Source: Koleobacter methoxysyntrophicus
GTDB taxonomy: Bacteria > Bacillota > Thermosediminibacteria > Koleobacterales > Koleobacteraceae
Length of the DNA stretch: 64,000 nucleotides
Direction of reading: 5' to 3'
Assembly: GCF_017301615.1 (NCBI RefSeq)
Contig: NZ_CP059066.1
Coordinates: 1,595,001-1,659,000, forward strand
Shown here: positions 52,690 to 62,159 of the stretch, piece by piece
How the letters are laid out: the number at the start of each line of letters is the position of its first letter
Position numbering within the stretch: position 1 is the first letter of the stretch
The notes under the pieces: generated by a model
What the model saw: only the letters and a program-made list of their open reading frames with translations
The model's database searches: none
What the model was told of the DNA's origin: nothing
Position numbers and translations under genes: made by a program

Positions 52690-52761
52690 TTATATAATAG
52701 ATGATATCAACTAAATGATATCAGAAAAAAAAAACCATTACAATGAGGGGAGGAATTCTTT

Positions 52762-53703
52762 ATGAAAAAAGGTTTTAAAATCCTGACTATTATTACTATG
52801 ATAGCGTTTGTTTTAAGTTTTTCAGTGGCCGCAATGGCACAGGAAGAGTACACCGATAAAGGAAAAGGCAAGCAATTTGCTCCCGGCCAGCTGAAAAAAG
52901 CTGTAGGGCAGAATGAAATCTTAGAAGACACCGGAGGTACAGGGGAAAATGGCGAGGCAATTGAGGAAGAAAACAGTGAAAATGATGGGGAAGATGAAGA
53001 GACGGTTAATAACCTTTTAAAGGGGCTCAAAAATAAAAAACAGGATAAAAAACTGATCTTAAAACAGGTTAGAGAGACATTAAGAAGTGAAGGTCAGGCC
53101 GGAATCGGGGTTATAGTAAAAGGAAAGTTAGCAAAATTTGAGGTTCCTCCAGTAGTAAAAGCCGGCCGCACTCTGGTTCCCTTTAGAGCTATAACCGAAG
53201 CTTTAGGGGCCGAAGTTTCATATGACCCTGAAACTATGACAGTAACAGTTGTAAAGGGCGATACAGAAGTTGTACTGACCCTAGGGAGCACAATAGCTCT
53301 AGTGAACGGTGAAGAAGTTGAAATGGATACGAATCCCGAATTAATCAGCAACAGGACATTTGTTCCTATAAGGTTCCTGAGTCAGGCTTTGGGGGCTGAT
53401 GTTGAATACGACCCAGATAGCGATATGGTAGTTGTTGATGATGAAGAAGAAACGGAAGAAACAGAAGAGGTTGATGAAGAAGTGGAAGAGGAACTGGCAG
53501 AAGAAGTAGAAGAGGAAGAAATTGACGAAAATGAAGAAGTAGAAGAGGAAGTAGAAGAAAATGAGGAATTAGAAGAAGCAGAAGAAGAAACCCAGAATGA
53601 AGAAGTAGAAGAATCCACCGAAGAAGAAACAGAAGAAGAAGCCCAGAATGAAGAAGTAGAAGAATCCACCGAAGAGACTCTTGAGGAAGAACAAAATCTA
53701 TAA
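52762..53703 (+). CDS. Secreted copper-amine-oxidase N-domain (stalk) protein with acidic tail
   Basis: 313 aa. A signal peptide (MKKGFKILTIITMIAFVLSF, cut near AMA-QE) leads to an acidic linker, then two half-repeats of the copper amine oxidase N-terminal fold (VKAGRTLVPFRAITEALGAEV, and NRTFVPIRFLSQALGADVEYD), common in clostridial cell-surface proteins. The last 80 residues are almost all Glu/Asp, with a 17-residue tandem repeat. No anchor motif is visible; it may bind wall material or cations. GAGGGGAGG precedes ATG 52762. Confidence 0.88.
   Translation: MKKGFKILTIITMIAFVLSFSVAAMAQEEYTDKGKGKQFAPGQLKKAVGQNEILEDTGGTGENGEAIEEENSENDGEDEETVNNLLKGLKNKKQDKKLILKQVRETLRSEGQAGIGVIVKGKLAKFEVPPVVKAGRTLVPFRAITEALGAEVSYDPETMTVTVVKGDTEVVLTLGSTIALVNGEEVEMDTNPELISNRTFVPIRFLSQALGADVEYDPDSDMVVVDDEEETEETEEVDEEVEEELAEEVEEEEIDENEEVEEEVEENEELEEAEEETQNEEVEESTEEETEEEAQNEEVEESTEETLEEEQNL
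53591..53678 (+). repeat. 51-bp tandem repeat in the acidic tail
   Basis: The units begin CCCAGAATGAAGAAGTAGAA at 53591 and again at 53642, exactly 51 bp (17 codons) apart, encoding QNEEVEESTEE blocks. The second unit is partial. Such repeats typically vary in number between strains. Confidence 0.85.
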
Positions 53704-53728
53704 TATATATTGTGGTTAATTCTCTGTA

Positions 53729-53766
53729 TACCCCTTCCGGAAGAGCCGGAGGGGGTAAATTTTTTT
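53729..53766 (+). terminator. Rho-independent terminator
   Basis: TACCCCTTCCGG and CCGGAGGGGGTA pair over 11-12 bp with loop AAGAG, followed by AAATTTTTTT. It ends the SigI-controlled gene and insulates the sigma-54 regulator gene. Confidence 0.85.
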
Positions 53767-53888
53767 GAAGGTTACTCTGTGGAATAAAGTTTATGAAAGA
53801 AATATCATTAAATGAGAAAAGGATTTTTCTTTAATATAGAGAAGTAGATAACGAAGAAAACAATAAAGGGAGGGGCCCTTCAAAGCAT

Positions 53889-55952
53889 ATGAATGAAAAA
53901 ATTATCCACGTTCTTTCAATAGATAAAAAGGTTAATAATTTTTTAGTAAAGACTTTAAAAGATATAATCGGAGATAAACTCCACGTTGTCGGTTTTTGTT
54001 TTGAGGAGGGAGTAAAGGGGCCGAAATCAGCCCCCCTTGTTTTAATTTCCGGTAAATTTTTGTACGAAAGGGCCAGAAAAGTATATCCTTACAGCAAGAT
54101 TATCAGTGCAAAAAGGACTATCAACGGTTCAAATTTGGAAAAGCTGTTTATTTTGCCGAAGGGCAAAAAGGTCCTTGTTATAAACCACCCGAAGGAGACA
54201 ACAATAGAAACCATTTGTTCATTAGAGGAAATGGGTATAAACCATCTGGAATATATACCGTACTGGAGGGGAAGCGGGATAGACATCAGGGATATCGATA
54301 CCGCTATTAGTCCGGGGATGATCCACTTATGCCCTGAAGAAATCAAAAATAAGATAGATATAGGCAGCAGGCCGATAGCATTTTCCACCTTTGCCGAAAT
54401 AATGATATATTTCGGTTTAAACATAGAATTCATTGATAAATTTGCTTATGAATATGGAAGACGTCTTGTTAATGCCGGCCAGAAGATAAGTGAAGCATAT
54501 CAAAGGGCAGAAGGCTTAAGAAAAAACCTGCAGTCCATATTCGCTGAAATAGATGATGCAATCGTTTCTGTGGATGAACATAATAGAATTTCCGAATTTA
54601 ATCCTGTTGCGGAAAAACTGCTGGGTTTTTCGAAGAAAGAAATAATTGGAAATAAAGTCGATTCGGTCTTTAAAGATATCGAAGGTTTTTCTTCTTTAAT
54701 TGCAGATAAAGAAAAAAAGGACAAACTCCTGAATCTTAATGAGAAAAGAATTTTATGTTCATATATACCATTGAGCAAAGAATCGGGAGAGAGCTATATT
54801 ATTACTTTCAAAGAAGTTTCGAAAATACAGAAACTAGAGGAAAATATACGAAGAGTTCTCTACAAAAAAGGCTTTGTGGCTAAATATACCTTTGATGACA
54901 TTGCTGGTAATAGTGAAGCTATAAAAAATACAATAAGTAAAGCCCAAAAAATTGCAAAGAGCAATTCAACGGTTTTGATAATCGGGGAAAGCGGGACAGG
55001 CAAAGAGCTATTTGCACAGGCTATCCATAATGAGTCTTCCAGAAAGCCAAGACCTTTTGTAGCGGTAAATTTTGCGGCACTGCCAGAAAACCTTGTGGAA
55101 AGCGAGCTGTTTGGGTATGAAGAAGGGGCATTTACTGGGGCTAAAAAGGGCGGGAAAGAAGGCTTGTTTGAACAAGCCCATGGGGGGACTATATTTCTTG
55201 ATGAAATAGGAGATGCTTCTTTAAGTATTCAGGCCAGGCTTTTAAGGGTATTACAGGAAAAAGAAGTAATGAGGTTGGGGGCTACTAAGATTTTGCCGGT
55301 AGATGTAAGAGTTATCGCTGCTACAAATAAGGATTTAAAGCAGCTGGTTGAAAAAGGGTTGTTTAGGGAAGACCTATACTACCGTTTGAGGGTTCTTCCT
55401 CTAACATTACCTCCTTTGAGGGAGAGGAAGGAAGACATACCTGTATTAGCTGAAATCTTTATGAAAAAGTATGGAATATCAAAAAGGCTTTCTAAAGAAG
55501 CACAATACTGTATGGATAAATATAACTGGCCGGGGAATGTAAGGGAATTAGAGAATGTAATGGAATACGTAGCAAATATTTCTGAAGGCGATATAATACA
55601 GGTAGAGGATCTGCCTTTAGATGTAAATAATATTTCAATTAAAGATAGGGGTTCTAATGGAGACAGGGATATTAAATTACTTATCGAGAAGCTGGATTGT
55701 TTGTTTAACCTGAAGGATGTAGAATTTATATTAGAGGTTTTAAAAGGTTATAAAGATAAAAATATCAGGATCGGCAGAAGGAAGCTGGCCGATTTGGCCA
55801 GGTTAAAAGGCATGGAACTAACAGAGGAAAAAATCCGGACGTTATTGAAAAACTTACAGCAATATGGGCTGGTCTTAAGGGGACGTACAAGACAGGGTAC
55901 CGTTCTGACTAAAAAAGGAGAAACTATATTAGGGTATATTAGGGGAGAATAG
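53889..55952 (+). CDS. Sigma-54-dependent regulator with atypical N- and C-terminal domains
   Basis: 687 aa. Residues 1-205 are a sensory region I do not recognise (two Rossmann-like parts, including [20 protein letters not shown]). PAS about 210-310; AAA+ domain about 335-560 with Walker A GESGTGKE (G366) and GAFTGA (G413), and [20 protein letters not shown]. The C-terminus (590-687) is not a Fis helix but a winged-helix-like segment ([27 protein letters not shown]...LTKKGETIL). There is no receiver, so it responds directly to a signal. The downstream aminotransferase gene has a -24/-12 promoter and is its likely target. Confidence 0.9.
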   Translation: MNEKIIHVLSIDKKVNNFLVKTLKDIIGDKLHVVGFCFEEGVKGPKSAPLVLISGKFLYERARKVYPYSKIISAKRTINGSNLEKLFILPKGKKVLVINHPKETTIETICSLEEMGINHLEYIPYWRGSGIDIRDIDTAISPGMIHLCPEEIKNKIDIGSRPIAFSTFAEIMIYFGLNIEFIDKFAYEYGRRLVNAGQKISEAYQRAEGLRKNLQSIFAEIDDAIVSVDEHNRISEFNPVAEKLLGFSKKEIIGNKVDSVFKDIEGFSSLIADKEKKDKLLNLNEKRILCSYIPLSKESGESYIITFKEVSKIQKLEENIRRVLYKKGFVAKYTFDDIAGNSEAIKNTISKAQKIAKSNSTVLIIGESGTGKELFAQAIHNESSRKPRPFVAVNFAALPENLVESELFGYEEGAFTGAKKGGKEGLFEQAHGGTIFLDEIGDASLSIQARLLRVLQEKEVMRLGATKILPVDVRVIAATNKDLKQLVEKGLFREDLYYRLRVLPLTLPPLRERKEDIPVLAEIFMKKYGISKRLSKEAQYCMDKYNWPGNVRELENVMEYVANISEGDIIQVEDLPLDVNNISIKDRGSNGDRDIKLLIEKLDCLFNLKDVEFILEVLKGYKDKNIRIGRRKLADLARLKGMELTEEKIRTLLKNLQQYGLVLRGRTRQGTVLTKKGETILGYIRGE

Positions 55953-56064
55953 GGTTTCCTAAACTCCCCTAATTTTTTGAATATTACAGGGAGTTGTACA
56001 AGGGCAAACCATAAAATATCATTCAAATGCCTTTTGATTCGGGGAAAAGCCTTACAACCATAGA

Positions 56065-56080
56065 TGGCATGGTTTTTGCT
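56065..56080 (+). promoter_or_regulatory. Sigma-54 (-24/-12) promoter
   Basis: TGGCATGGTTTTTGCT fits TGGCAC-N5-TTGCW with correct spacing. It lies about 115 bp upstream of the aminotransferase start and just after the sigma-54 regulator gene. A short palindrome TTGTACAA at 55994-56001 could be part of an enhancer site. Confidence 0.85.
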
Positions 56081-56196
56081 AAATTTAAAAAATGACGAGA
56101 TTAAAGGGAAGAAGAAATAACCAAGGAGGTTGCAATAAAAAATAGCAACATACTTTTATTCGAACCTTGTGATTTATATTTTAGGAGGGTGAAACA

Positions 56197-57543
56197 ATGC
56201 CTAAATGTCCGAAGGACAATGTATTTTACAGGAATTTAAACTGGCATTATCCGAAGATAGTAAAAGGAAAAGGGATCTATCTTTATGGTGAGGATGGGAA
56301 GAGATATATAGACGGGTGCTCCGGTTCTGCAGTTGCGAATATAGGCCACGGGAATGAAGAGGTAGCAAAAGCCATGGAACAGCAGGCAAAGACCATTGCC
56401 TTTACCCATTTATCGAGGTTTACAACAGATGCAATAGCAAATCTGGCTGATAAGATAGCAGAAATGACACCTGGGGACCTGAACAAGAGCTATTTCGTTT
56501 CCGGAGGTTCGGAAGCAACAGAAACGGCAATAAAGATGACGAGGCAGTATTTCCTCGAAAGAGACGGAAAGACGACAAAATACAAGATTATCGCCAGGAA
56601 ACACAGCTTCCACGGCAATACCATCGGTGCCCTTTCAATGACGGGCCATGTGGGCAGGAGGAGGAAATACATACCCTATCTTGCCGAATTCCCACATATA
56701 GTAGCACCCTACTGTTACCGCTGTCCCTATGAAGAGAGTTATCCTGAATGCGGTGTAAGGTGTGCCTATGCCCTGGAAGAAGAGATAAAGGAACAGGGCC
56801 CTGAAAACGTGGCTGGCTTTATAGCAGAACCCGTTGTAGGTTCAGCGTGCCCCGGTATGCACCCGCCGAAGGAATACTTCTCCATAATAAGGGAGATATG
56901 TGATAGATACGATGTGCTGATGATAATCGATGAGGTAATGGCCGGTTTTGGGAGGACCGGTAAGAATTTCGGAATCGACCACTATGGAGTTGTTCCGGAT
57001 ATCATGACCACGGCAAAGGGTATGAGCTGCGGTTATTCACCTCTGGGGGCTGCTGTTGTCAGCGATAAAATATACGATACCTTTGCTCAGGGTTCCGGGC
57101 GCTTCGTTCACGGCCATACCTATGGGGGTAATCCCCTGTCCTGTGCCGTAGGATGTACTGTTCTGGATATTATCAAGCGGGAGAACTATATAGAAAATGC
57201 AAGGGTTCAGGGAGAGCACCTAATGGAGAAACTCCAGAAACTTTATGAATATCCTATTGTTGGCGACATAAGGGGCAGAGGGCTGATGATCGGTATAGAG
57301 TTTGTTAAAGACCAGAAAACGAAGGAACCTTTCGACACTTCTGCCAATATCCAGGGCAAGGTTACCGTAAGCTGTCTGAACCACGGCCTTGTGGTTTATC
57401 CCGGCGGCGGTTCTGTGGACGGTATCAGGGGTGACCACATCCTTATAGCACCTCCAATTAATATAACCGGGGAGGAGATCGATGAACTGTTTGACCGCCT
57501 TGAAAAAGGTATCAAGGATGTTTGTGAATCTGTAAACAGATAA
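56197..57543 (+). CDS. Class III (PLP-dependent) aminotransferase
   Basis: 448 aa. Features: YIDGCSGSAVANIGHG, SGGSEATETAIKM, the cofactor-binding DEVMAGFGRTGKNFG, and the Schiff-base Lys in MTTAKGMSCGYSPLG; the C-terminal GGGSVDGIRGDHILIAPP is typical. A cysteine-rich insert YCYRCPYEESYPECGVRCAY is notable and may bind metal. The amino donor could be an omega- or beta-amino acid; the class is too broad to say. Driven by a sigma-54 promoter. A 5'-deleted relative sits at 386-589. Confidence 0.9.
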   Translation: MPKCPKDNVFYRNLNWHYPKIVKGKGIYLYGEDGKRYIDGCSGSAVANIGHGNEEVAKAMEQQAKTIAFTHLSRFTTDAIANLADKIAEMTPGDLNKSYFVSGGSEATETAIKMTRQYFLERDGKTTKYKIIARKHSFHGNTIGALSMTGHVGRRRKYIPYLAEFPHIVAPYCYRCPYEESYPECGVRCAYALEEEIKEQGPENVAGFIAEPVVGSACPGMHPPKEYFSIIREICDRYDVLMIIDEVMAGFGRTGKNFGIDHYGVVPDIMTTAKGMSCGYSPLGAAVVSDKIYDTFAQGSGRFVHGHTYGGNPLSCAVGCTVLDIIKRENYIENARVQGEHLMEKLQKLYEYPIVGDIRGRGLMIGIEFVKDQKTKEPFDTSANIQGKVTVSCLNHGLVVYPGGGSVDGIRGDHILIAPPINITGEEIDELFDRLEKGIKDVCESVNR

Positions 57544-57859
57544 TTATAGAACAGCGAGAAAAGAGACTGCAGCGATAAATTTTGTGATTCTAAAAGAGGT
57601 CTTGATAAATAGATACATTTTTCAAACATCGAATCGGCAGTCATAGTATAAAAATATAGCTATTTTTATGATATTTTTTAGATTTATTTTTATTGCGTTA
57701 TCATGCAGGACTTGCTTCTGCTTTGGTTAGATTCTGTATTATTATAATTCGACTAAAGTGGAGGGAATTTCTGCTGATATAAATGTAAACCCTTTTAAAA
57801 TCTATACTTTTAGGGTTTACAAAAGCTAAAAATATAAAGAATAAGGAGGGTATAAATGA
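57544..57859 (+). other. Intergenic region with hairpins before dcuC
   Basis: No gene. It holds a perfect small palindrome AAAAATATAGCTATTTTT near 57651 and a larger inverted repeat GTAAACCC (57785-57792) with GGGTTTAC (57813-57820), which may be an operator or terminator near the dcuC start. No convincing -35/-10 or -24/-12 pair was found. Confidence 0.5.
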
Positions 57860-59242
57860 ATGTTTGGATTACTTATTGGGTTAGTTGTTACTATTATAGC
57901 TGTTAGAGCATTGTTAAAGAAGTATTATCCCCATGCTGTATTATTGGCTGCTGGGCTATTTATGATGGCTATGGCAACTATTATCAATCAAGCATCGGTG
58001 ATAGGGGACAAAACAACAGGCAGTTTTTTTGTTGACCTTTTTGAGTTTATTAAAAATACTGCTGGAGCACGGGTAGGTGGTTTAGGACTTATTATCATGT
58101 CTGTGGCAGGGTTTTCCGTATATATGGATCATATAGGAGCATCTAGAGTATTATCTAACCTGGCAACTAGTCCTCTTAAAAAGCTTAATAAGCCATATCT
58201 GGTACTTGGTCTGTGCTATACTGTCGGTCAGATACTTAATGTCTTTATACCGAGTGCATCAGGATTAGCACTGTTGTTAATGGTTACAATGTATCCTGTA
58301 TTATTGTCGCTAGGTATTCCTAAGATATCAGCTGCTGCTGTAATTGTTACAACAGCCTGTCTGGATTTGGGACCGGCTTCAGGAAATGCAAACCTTGCAG
58401 CTAAAACAGGTGGAATTGATGTTGCAGAATATTTTGTTAGCTATCAAATTCCTGTTTCAGTGTTAGTTATACTGGTAATTACAGTTTTGCATATAATCGT
58501 TCAAAGTTATTTTGATAAAAAAGAAAAAATTTATAATAATAGAGAATTAAACATTGCAGCGAAAGACTCAATTACATCCGATGAAGAAAAATTACAAAAT
58601 GATGCGCCTAAATTTTATGCTATTTTGCCGATAATACCTCTTGCTCTACTATTAGTATTTAGTCAATTTTTTATCACTTCAATAAAAATGAATGTAATTA
58701 CAGCAATGTTTATTGGTTTATTTGTTAGCTTAATATGTGAATTTTTTGTTAAAAAAGACCTCAAGAAGGTATTTGCTAGTATAAAGGTTTACTTTGACGG
58801 GATGGGGAGAAATCTGGCATTAGTTATTACATTAATTGTTGCTGGAGAAACTTTTGCAGGAGGACTAAAATCTATTGGAGCTATTGGTTATATTATTGAC
58901 AGTGCAAAAAATTTAGGTATGGGTATTGAACCCATGATGATTGTTATGACGGTAATAATATCAGTGACCGCGCTATTAATGGGATCAGGAAATGCAGCAT
59001 TTTTTGCATTTGCTCCGTTAGCACCCCAGGTTGCAGCAGCAGTAGGTGCAAACCCTTTAATTATGTTGCTTCCAATGCAATTAGCTTCGGGCATTGCTAG
59101 GAGTGCATCACCCATACTTGCTGCAACGATAGCTGTTGCAGGAATGACAGACCTTAATACATTAGATGTTGCCAAGAGGGCTTTAATTCCAATGCTGGGA
59201 GGTCTTATTGCAACTATTGTTGGAACTCTATTATTTATTTAA
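57860..59242 (+). CDS. DcuC-family C4-dicarboxylate/anion transporter
   Basis: 460-aa carrier with about 12 hydrophobic segments. It has the DcuC-type region NVFIPSASGLALLLMVTMYPVL and ACLDLGPASGNANLAAKTGG, with a charged central loop near 205-250 and SGIARSASPILAATIAVAGM near the end. AAGGAGGG precedes ATG 57860. Codon choice looks more A/T-ending than in flanking genes. It probably carries the substrate or product of the adjacent M81 enzyme or aminotransferase. Confidence 0.85.
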   Translation: MFGLLIGLVVTIIAVRALLKKYYPHAVLLAAGLFMMAMATIINQASVIGDKTTGSFFVDLFEFIKNTAGARVGGLGLIIMSVAGFSVYMDHIGASRVLSNLATSPLKKLNKPYLVLGLCYTVGQILNVFIPSASGLALLLMVTMYPVLLSLGIPKISAAAVIVTTACLDLGPASGNANLAAKTGGIDVAEYFVSYQIPVSVLVILVITVLHIIVQSYFDKKEKIYNNRELNIAAKDSITSDEEKLQNDAPKFYAILPIIPLALLLVFSQFFITSIKMNVITAMFIGLFVSLICEFFVKKDLKKVFASIKVYFDGMGRNLALVITLIVAGETFAGGLKSIGAIGYIIDSAKNLGMGIEPMMIVMTVIISVTALLMGSGNAAFFAFAPLAPQVAAAVGANPLIMLLPMQLASGIARSASPILAATIAVAGMTDLNTLDVAKRALIPMLGGLIATIVGTLLFI

Positions 59243-59330
59243 ACCTAAGTTGAAAATGCCCTTAAACAAGCTGGCAAGCGAGATATACAGGCCGCTTGCC
59301 AATCTAAAATCTTTGAGAGGGGGAAATCAA

Positions 59331-60806
59331 TTGGGAAAAAGGCTAAAAATAGCATTTGCAAGGTTATTTCATGAATCGCATTCCTTTTCTTCCCAAAAAA
59401 CTGATTTAGATAGATTCAAAGAGAGAGAGCTTTATTTCAAAAATGATATTTATTCCCATTATAAAAATACGAAAACCGAGGCGGGTGCATATGTTGACTT
59501 TGTCGTGAAATATGATATAGATGGGTTTCCAATTATCTCAGCAGCGGCTAACCCATCAGGATTAGTAACCTATGATACTTATATTTACTTAAAAAACTAT
59601 ATAGCTGAGAATTTAAAACAATTAGGAGAAATTGATGGTCTGTATCTATCCTTACATGGGGCAATGGTTGTAGAAGGAATAAATGATCCTGAAGGAGATT
59701 TATTAACGGAATTGAGAAGAATTGCTAATGACATACCAATAGCAATAACCCTTGACCTGCATGCTAATGTTAGCAAAAAAACTGCTGAGTTATCAGATAT
59801 CTTAGTTGGATATAAAACATATCCCCATACTGATCAATATGATGTTGCCGAAAGGGCGCTGCTTTTGTTGCTGAAGTATATAAATGGTGAGGTTCAACCT
59901 AAAAACTATTTTAAGAAACTCCCGATTATGCTCCCTAGTATGAATATGTTAACAAACGATGGGCCTATGGCTGAATTAATAAATGAAGCTAAGCGGTATG
60001 AGAAAATTCAAGATATATTTAATATATCTATCTTCGGTGGCTATCCTTATTCTGATATTGAAGATGTAGGGGTTTCGATTGTTGTAACGGCTATGGAAAA
60101 CAATAGGGCTGTTGAAGATATTATTCTGCATTTATCAAAACTTATCCAAGAGAAAAAAGATGAGTTCTTAGTTAGAATCCCCAAACCCAAAGAGGCTATT
60201 GAAGAAGCTATGAGAGAAAAATTATGGCCAACAGCATTGGTTGATGTTGCAGATAATCCCGGTAGTGGAGGGAGTGCAGATACAACTTTATTGCTTCGAA
60301 CATTAATAGACTTAAATGTTAAAGGTGTGGCATTTGCTTTTATTTCAGATCCTGAATCAGTTGATAAGGCAATTAAAAACGGTGTTGGTCAAAAAGTCAA
60401 ACTAAATCTTGGGGGTAAAACCTCTAAATTATATGGTGAACCGGTAAAGATCGAGGGTGTAGTTAGGACTATAACTGATGGAATTTATTATAATAAAGGG
60501 CCCTGGGCAACTGGCCTTAAAGTAAACTTTGGAAGGACTGCTGTTGTTTCAATTGATGGGATTGATATTATCCTTACAGAAGGGTGTCAATCTCCAAATG
60601 ACCCTCAAATATTTAGAAGAAATGGTTTAGAACCAACTGATTATAAAATCTTGGCTATGAAAGCCAAAAACCATTTTAGGGTCGGGTTCCAGGATATAAT
60701 AAAAAGAGTTATACCTGTAGATGCACCCGGTGTTGCTGGTTTAGACCTAACAAAGTTCCCATATAAGAATATTCCAAGACCTATATGGCCATTGGACAAC
60801 ATTTAG
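59331..60806 (+). CDS. M81-family metallopeptidase (MlrC-like)
   Basis: 491 aa. TTG 59331 follows GAGAGGGGG; the upstream in-frame part to 59208 overlaps dcuC and is not needed. Family motifs: RLFHESHSFSSQKTDLDRF, LSLHGAMVVEGINDPEGDLL, ITLDLHANVS, GYKTYPHTDQYDVAERA, and DVADNPGSGGSADTTLLLR. Relatives include microcystinase C, a zinc peptidase that opens amide bonds of amino-acid derivatives. The natural substrate here is probably a small amide. A/T-ending codon use is shared with dcuC. Confidence 0.88.
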   Translation: MGKRLKIAFARLFHESHSFSSQKTDLDRFKERELYFKNDIYSHYKNTKTEAGAYVDFVVKYDIDGFPIISAAANPSGLVTYDTYIYLKNYIAENLKQLGEIDGLYLSLHGAMVVEGINDPEGDLLTELRRIANDIPIAITLDLHANVSKKTAELSDILVGYKTYPHTDQYDVAERALLLLLKYINGEVQPKNYFKKLPIMLPSMNMLTNDGPMAELINEAKRYEKIQDIFNISIFGGYPYSDIEDVGVSIVVTAMENNRAVEDIILHLSKLIQEKKDEFLVRIPKPKEAIEEAMREKLWPTALVDVADNPGSGGSADTTLLLRTLIDLNVKGVAFAFISDPESVDKAIKNGVGQKVKLNLGGKTSKLYGEPVKIEGVVRTITDGIYYNKGPWATGLKVNFGRTAVVSIDGIDIILTEGCQSPNDPQIFRRNGLEPTDYKILAMKAKNHFRVGFQDIIKRVIPVDAPGVAGLDLTKFPYKNIPRPIWPLDNI

Positions 60807-60816
60807 GCTGTTTTCA

Positions 60817-60847
60817 AAGACTCCTTCCCTTCAAAGGTTGGAGTCTT
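60817..60847 (+). terminator. Hairpin after the M81 gene
   Basis: AAGACTCC and GGAGTCTT form an 8-bp stem; the loop contains CCTT/AAGG. No T tract follows, so it may be an mRNA-processing or weak termination site between the M81 and thiolase genes. Confidence 0.5.
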
Positions 60848-60886
60848 CCAACCGTAAGGGCAAATAAAAGGCAGGAGGTTGATATA

Positions 60887-62080
60887 TTGAAATCTGTTGT
60901 AGTAACATCGGCAGTTAGAACAGCTATCGGTAAAATAGGGGGCACGTTAAAGGATGTTCTGCCTGAGGAGCTGACGAGAGTGGTAATTGAAGCCGCCCTA
61001 TCGAAATCGGGGTTAGAAAAATCAATGGTAGATGAAGTAATAATAGGTCAGACAAAACAGACTACAGATGCACCGAATATAGCCAGAGTAGCTGCTTTAA
61101 AGGCCGGAATACCCGAAGAGGTCCCCGCTTATACCATACACCGGCAGTGTTCGTCGGGAATGCAGGCAATTATAAATGCTGTATGGCAGATTCAAGCAGG
61201 GTATGCGGATATAATAATTGCCGGGGGAGTGGAGAGCATGAGTACGGCACCGTATTATCTGAGGAGAGCAAGATTTGGTTATGGTTCTGGCAACGGCGAA
61301 CTGCTGGACCCGAATACCGAAAGCCAGCCCAAATCACAGCCCGAAGATGTTTACGGCAGGTTTAATATGGGTTTGACAGCAGAAAATTTAGCTGAGATTT
61401 ATAAAATAACAAGGGAACAGCAGGACGAATTTGCCTTTTTAAGCCAGAAGAAAGCTGTTGAAGCTATTGATTCAGGAAAATTCAAAGATGAAATAGTTCC
61501 CGTAGAGGTAAAACAGAAAAAAGAAAGGATTGTTTTTCGGGAGGATGAGCATCCGAGAAGGGATACGAGCCTGGAAAAACTGGCCAGGTTAAAACCCGTT
61601 TTTAAAGAAAACGGTACCGTGACGGCGGGCAATAGCTCGGGCAGGAACGACGGAGCGGCCGCTGTAGTTATAATGTCAGAAGAAAAGGCTGAAAAGCTCG
61701 GTATCAGACCGATGGCTAAATTTATTTCGGCAGGTATAGCGGGGGTTAACCCGAGAATTATGGGAATAGGTCCTGTGCCGGCCACAAAAAAGGCCCTGGA
61801 AAGGGCGAAACTGGGTTTAGAAAATATGGGGCTCATTGAACTAAATGAAGCTTTTGCTGCCCAGAGTTTAGCTGTTATAAAGGAATTAGGGCTGGATAAA
61901 GATGTAGTTAATGTAAATGGGGGTGCAATTGCCCTAGGCCATCCGTTAGGCTGTTCGGGAACAAGGATAACTGTAACGCTAATCCATGAAATGATTAAGA
62001 GGGAAGTCAAATATGGCCTGGCTACAATCTGTGTTGCAGGAGGATTGGGTGTATCAACAATTTATGAATTATACACGTAG
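60887..62080 (+). CDS. Acetyl-CoA acetyltransferase (thiolase)
   Basis: Condenses two acetyl-CoA to acetoacetyl-CoA or cleaves 3-ketoacyl-CoA. 397 aa. GGAGG places the start at TTG 60887. Catalytic residues: Cys88 in HRQCSSGMQA, His in NEAFAAQS and GGAIALGHPLGCSGTR, Cys in CVAGGLG. With the CoA-transferase subunits downstream it can process or form a 3-oxoacid such as acetoacetate. Confidence 0.93.
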   Translation: MKSVVVTSAVRTAIGKIGGTLKDVLPEELTRVVIEAALSKSGLEKSMVDEVIIGQTKQTTDAPNIARVAALKAGIPEEVPAYTIHRQCSSGMQAIINAVWQIQAGYADIIIAGGVESMSTAPYYLRRARFGYGSGNGELLDPNTESQPKSQPEDVYGRFNMGLTAENLAEIYKITREQQDEFAFLSQKKAVEAIDSGKFKDEIVPVEVKQKKERIVFREDEHPRRDTSLEKLARLKPVFKENGTVTAGNSSGRNDGAAAVVIMSEEKAEKLGIRPMAKFISAGIAGVNPRIMGIGPVPATKKALERAKLGLENMGLIELNEAFAAQSLAVIKELGLDKDVVNVNGGAIALGHPLGCSGTRITVTLIHEMIKREVKYGLATICVAGGLGVSTIYELYT

Positions 62081-62159
62081 GATTGACTCTTAGGGTTTTT
62101 AGAGGGTTATACGGTAATAGGTAACAAATGTAAATATGCTGTTTTTAGGGGTGATTTTC

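Noticed and set aside
53382-53669. Serine-rich minus-strand frame
   Set aside because: It is the exact antisense of the Glu/Asp-rich tail (GAA/GAG read as TTC/CTC and frame-shifted to Ser codons); a composition artefact.
53591-53678. Possible CRISPR-like repeats
   Set aside because: The repeats are contiguous, coding and only two copies; no CRISPR array or cas genes are present in the window.
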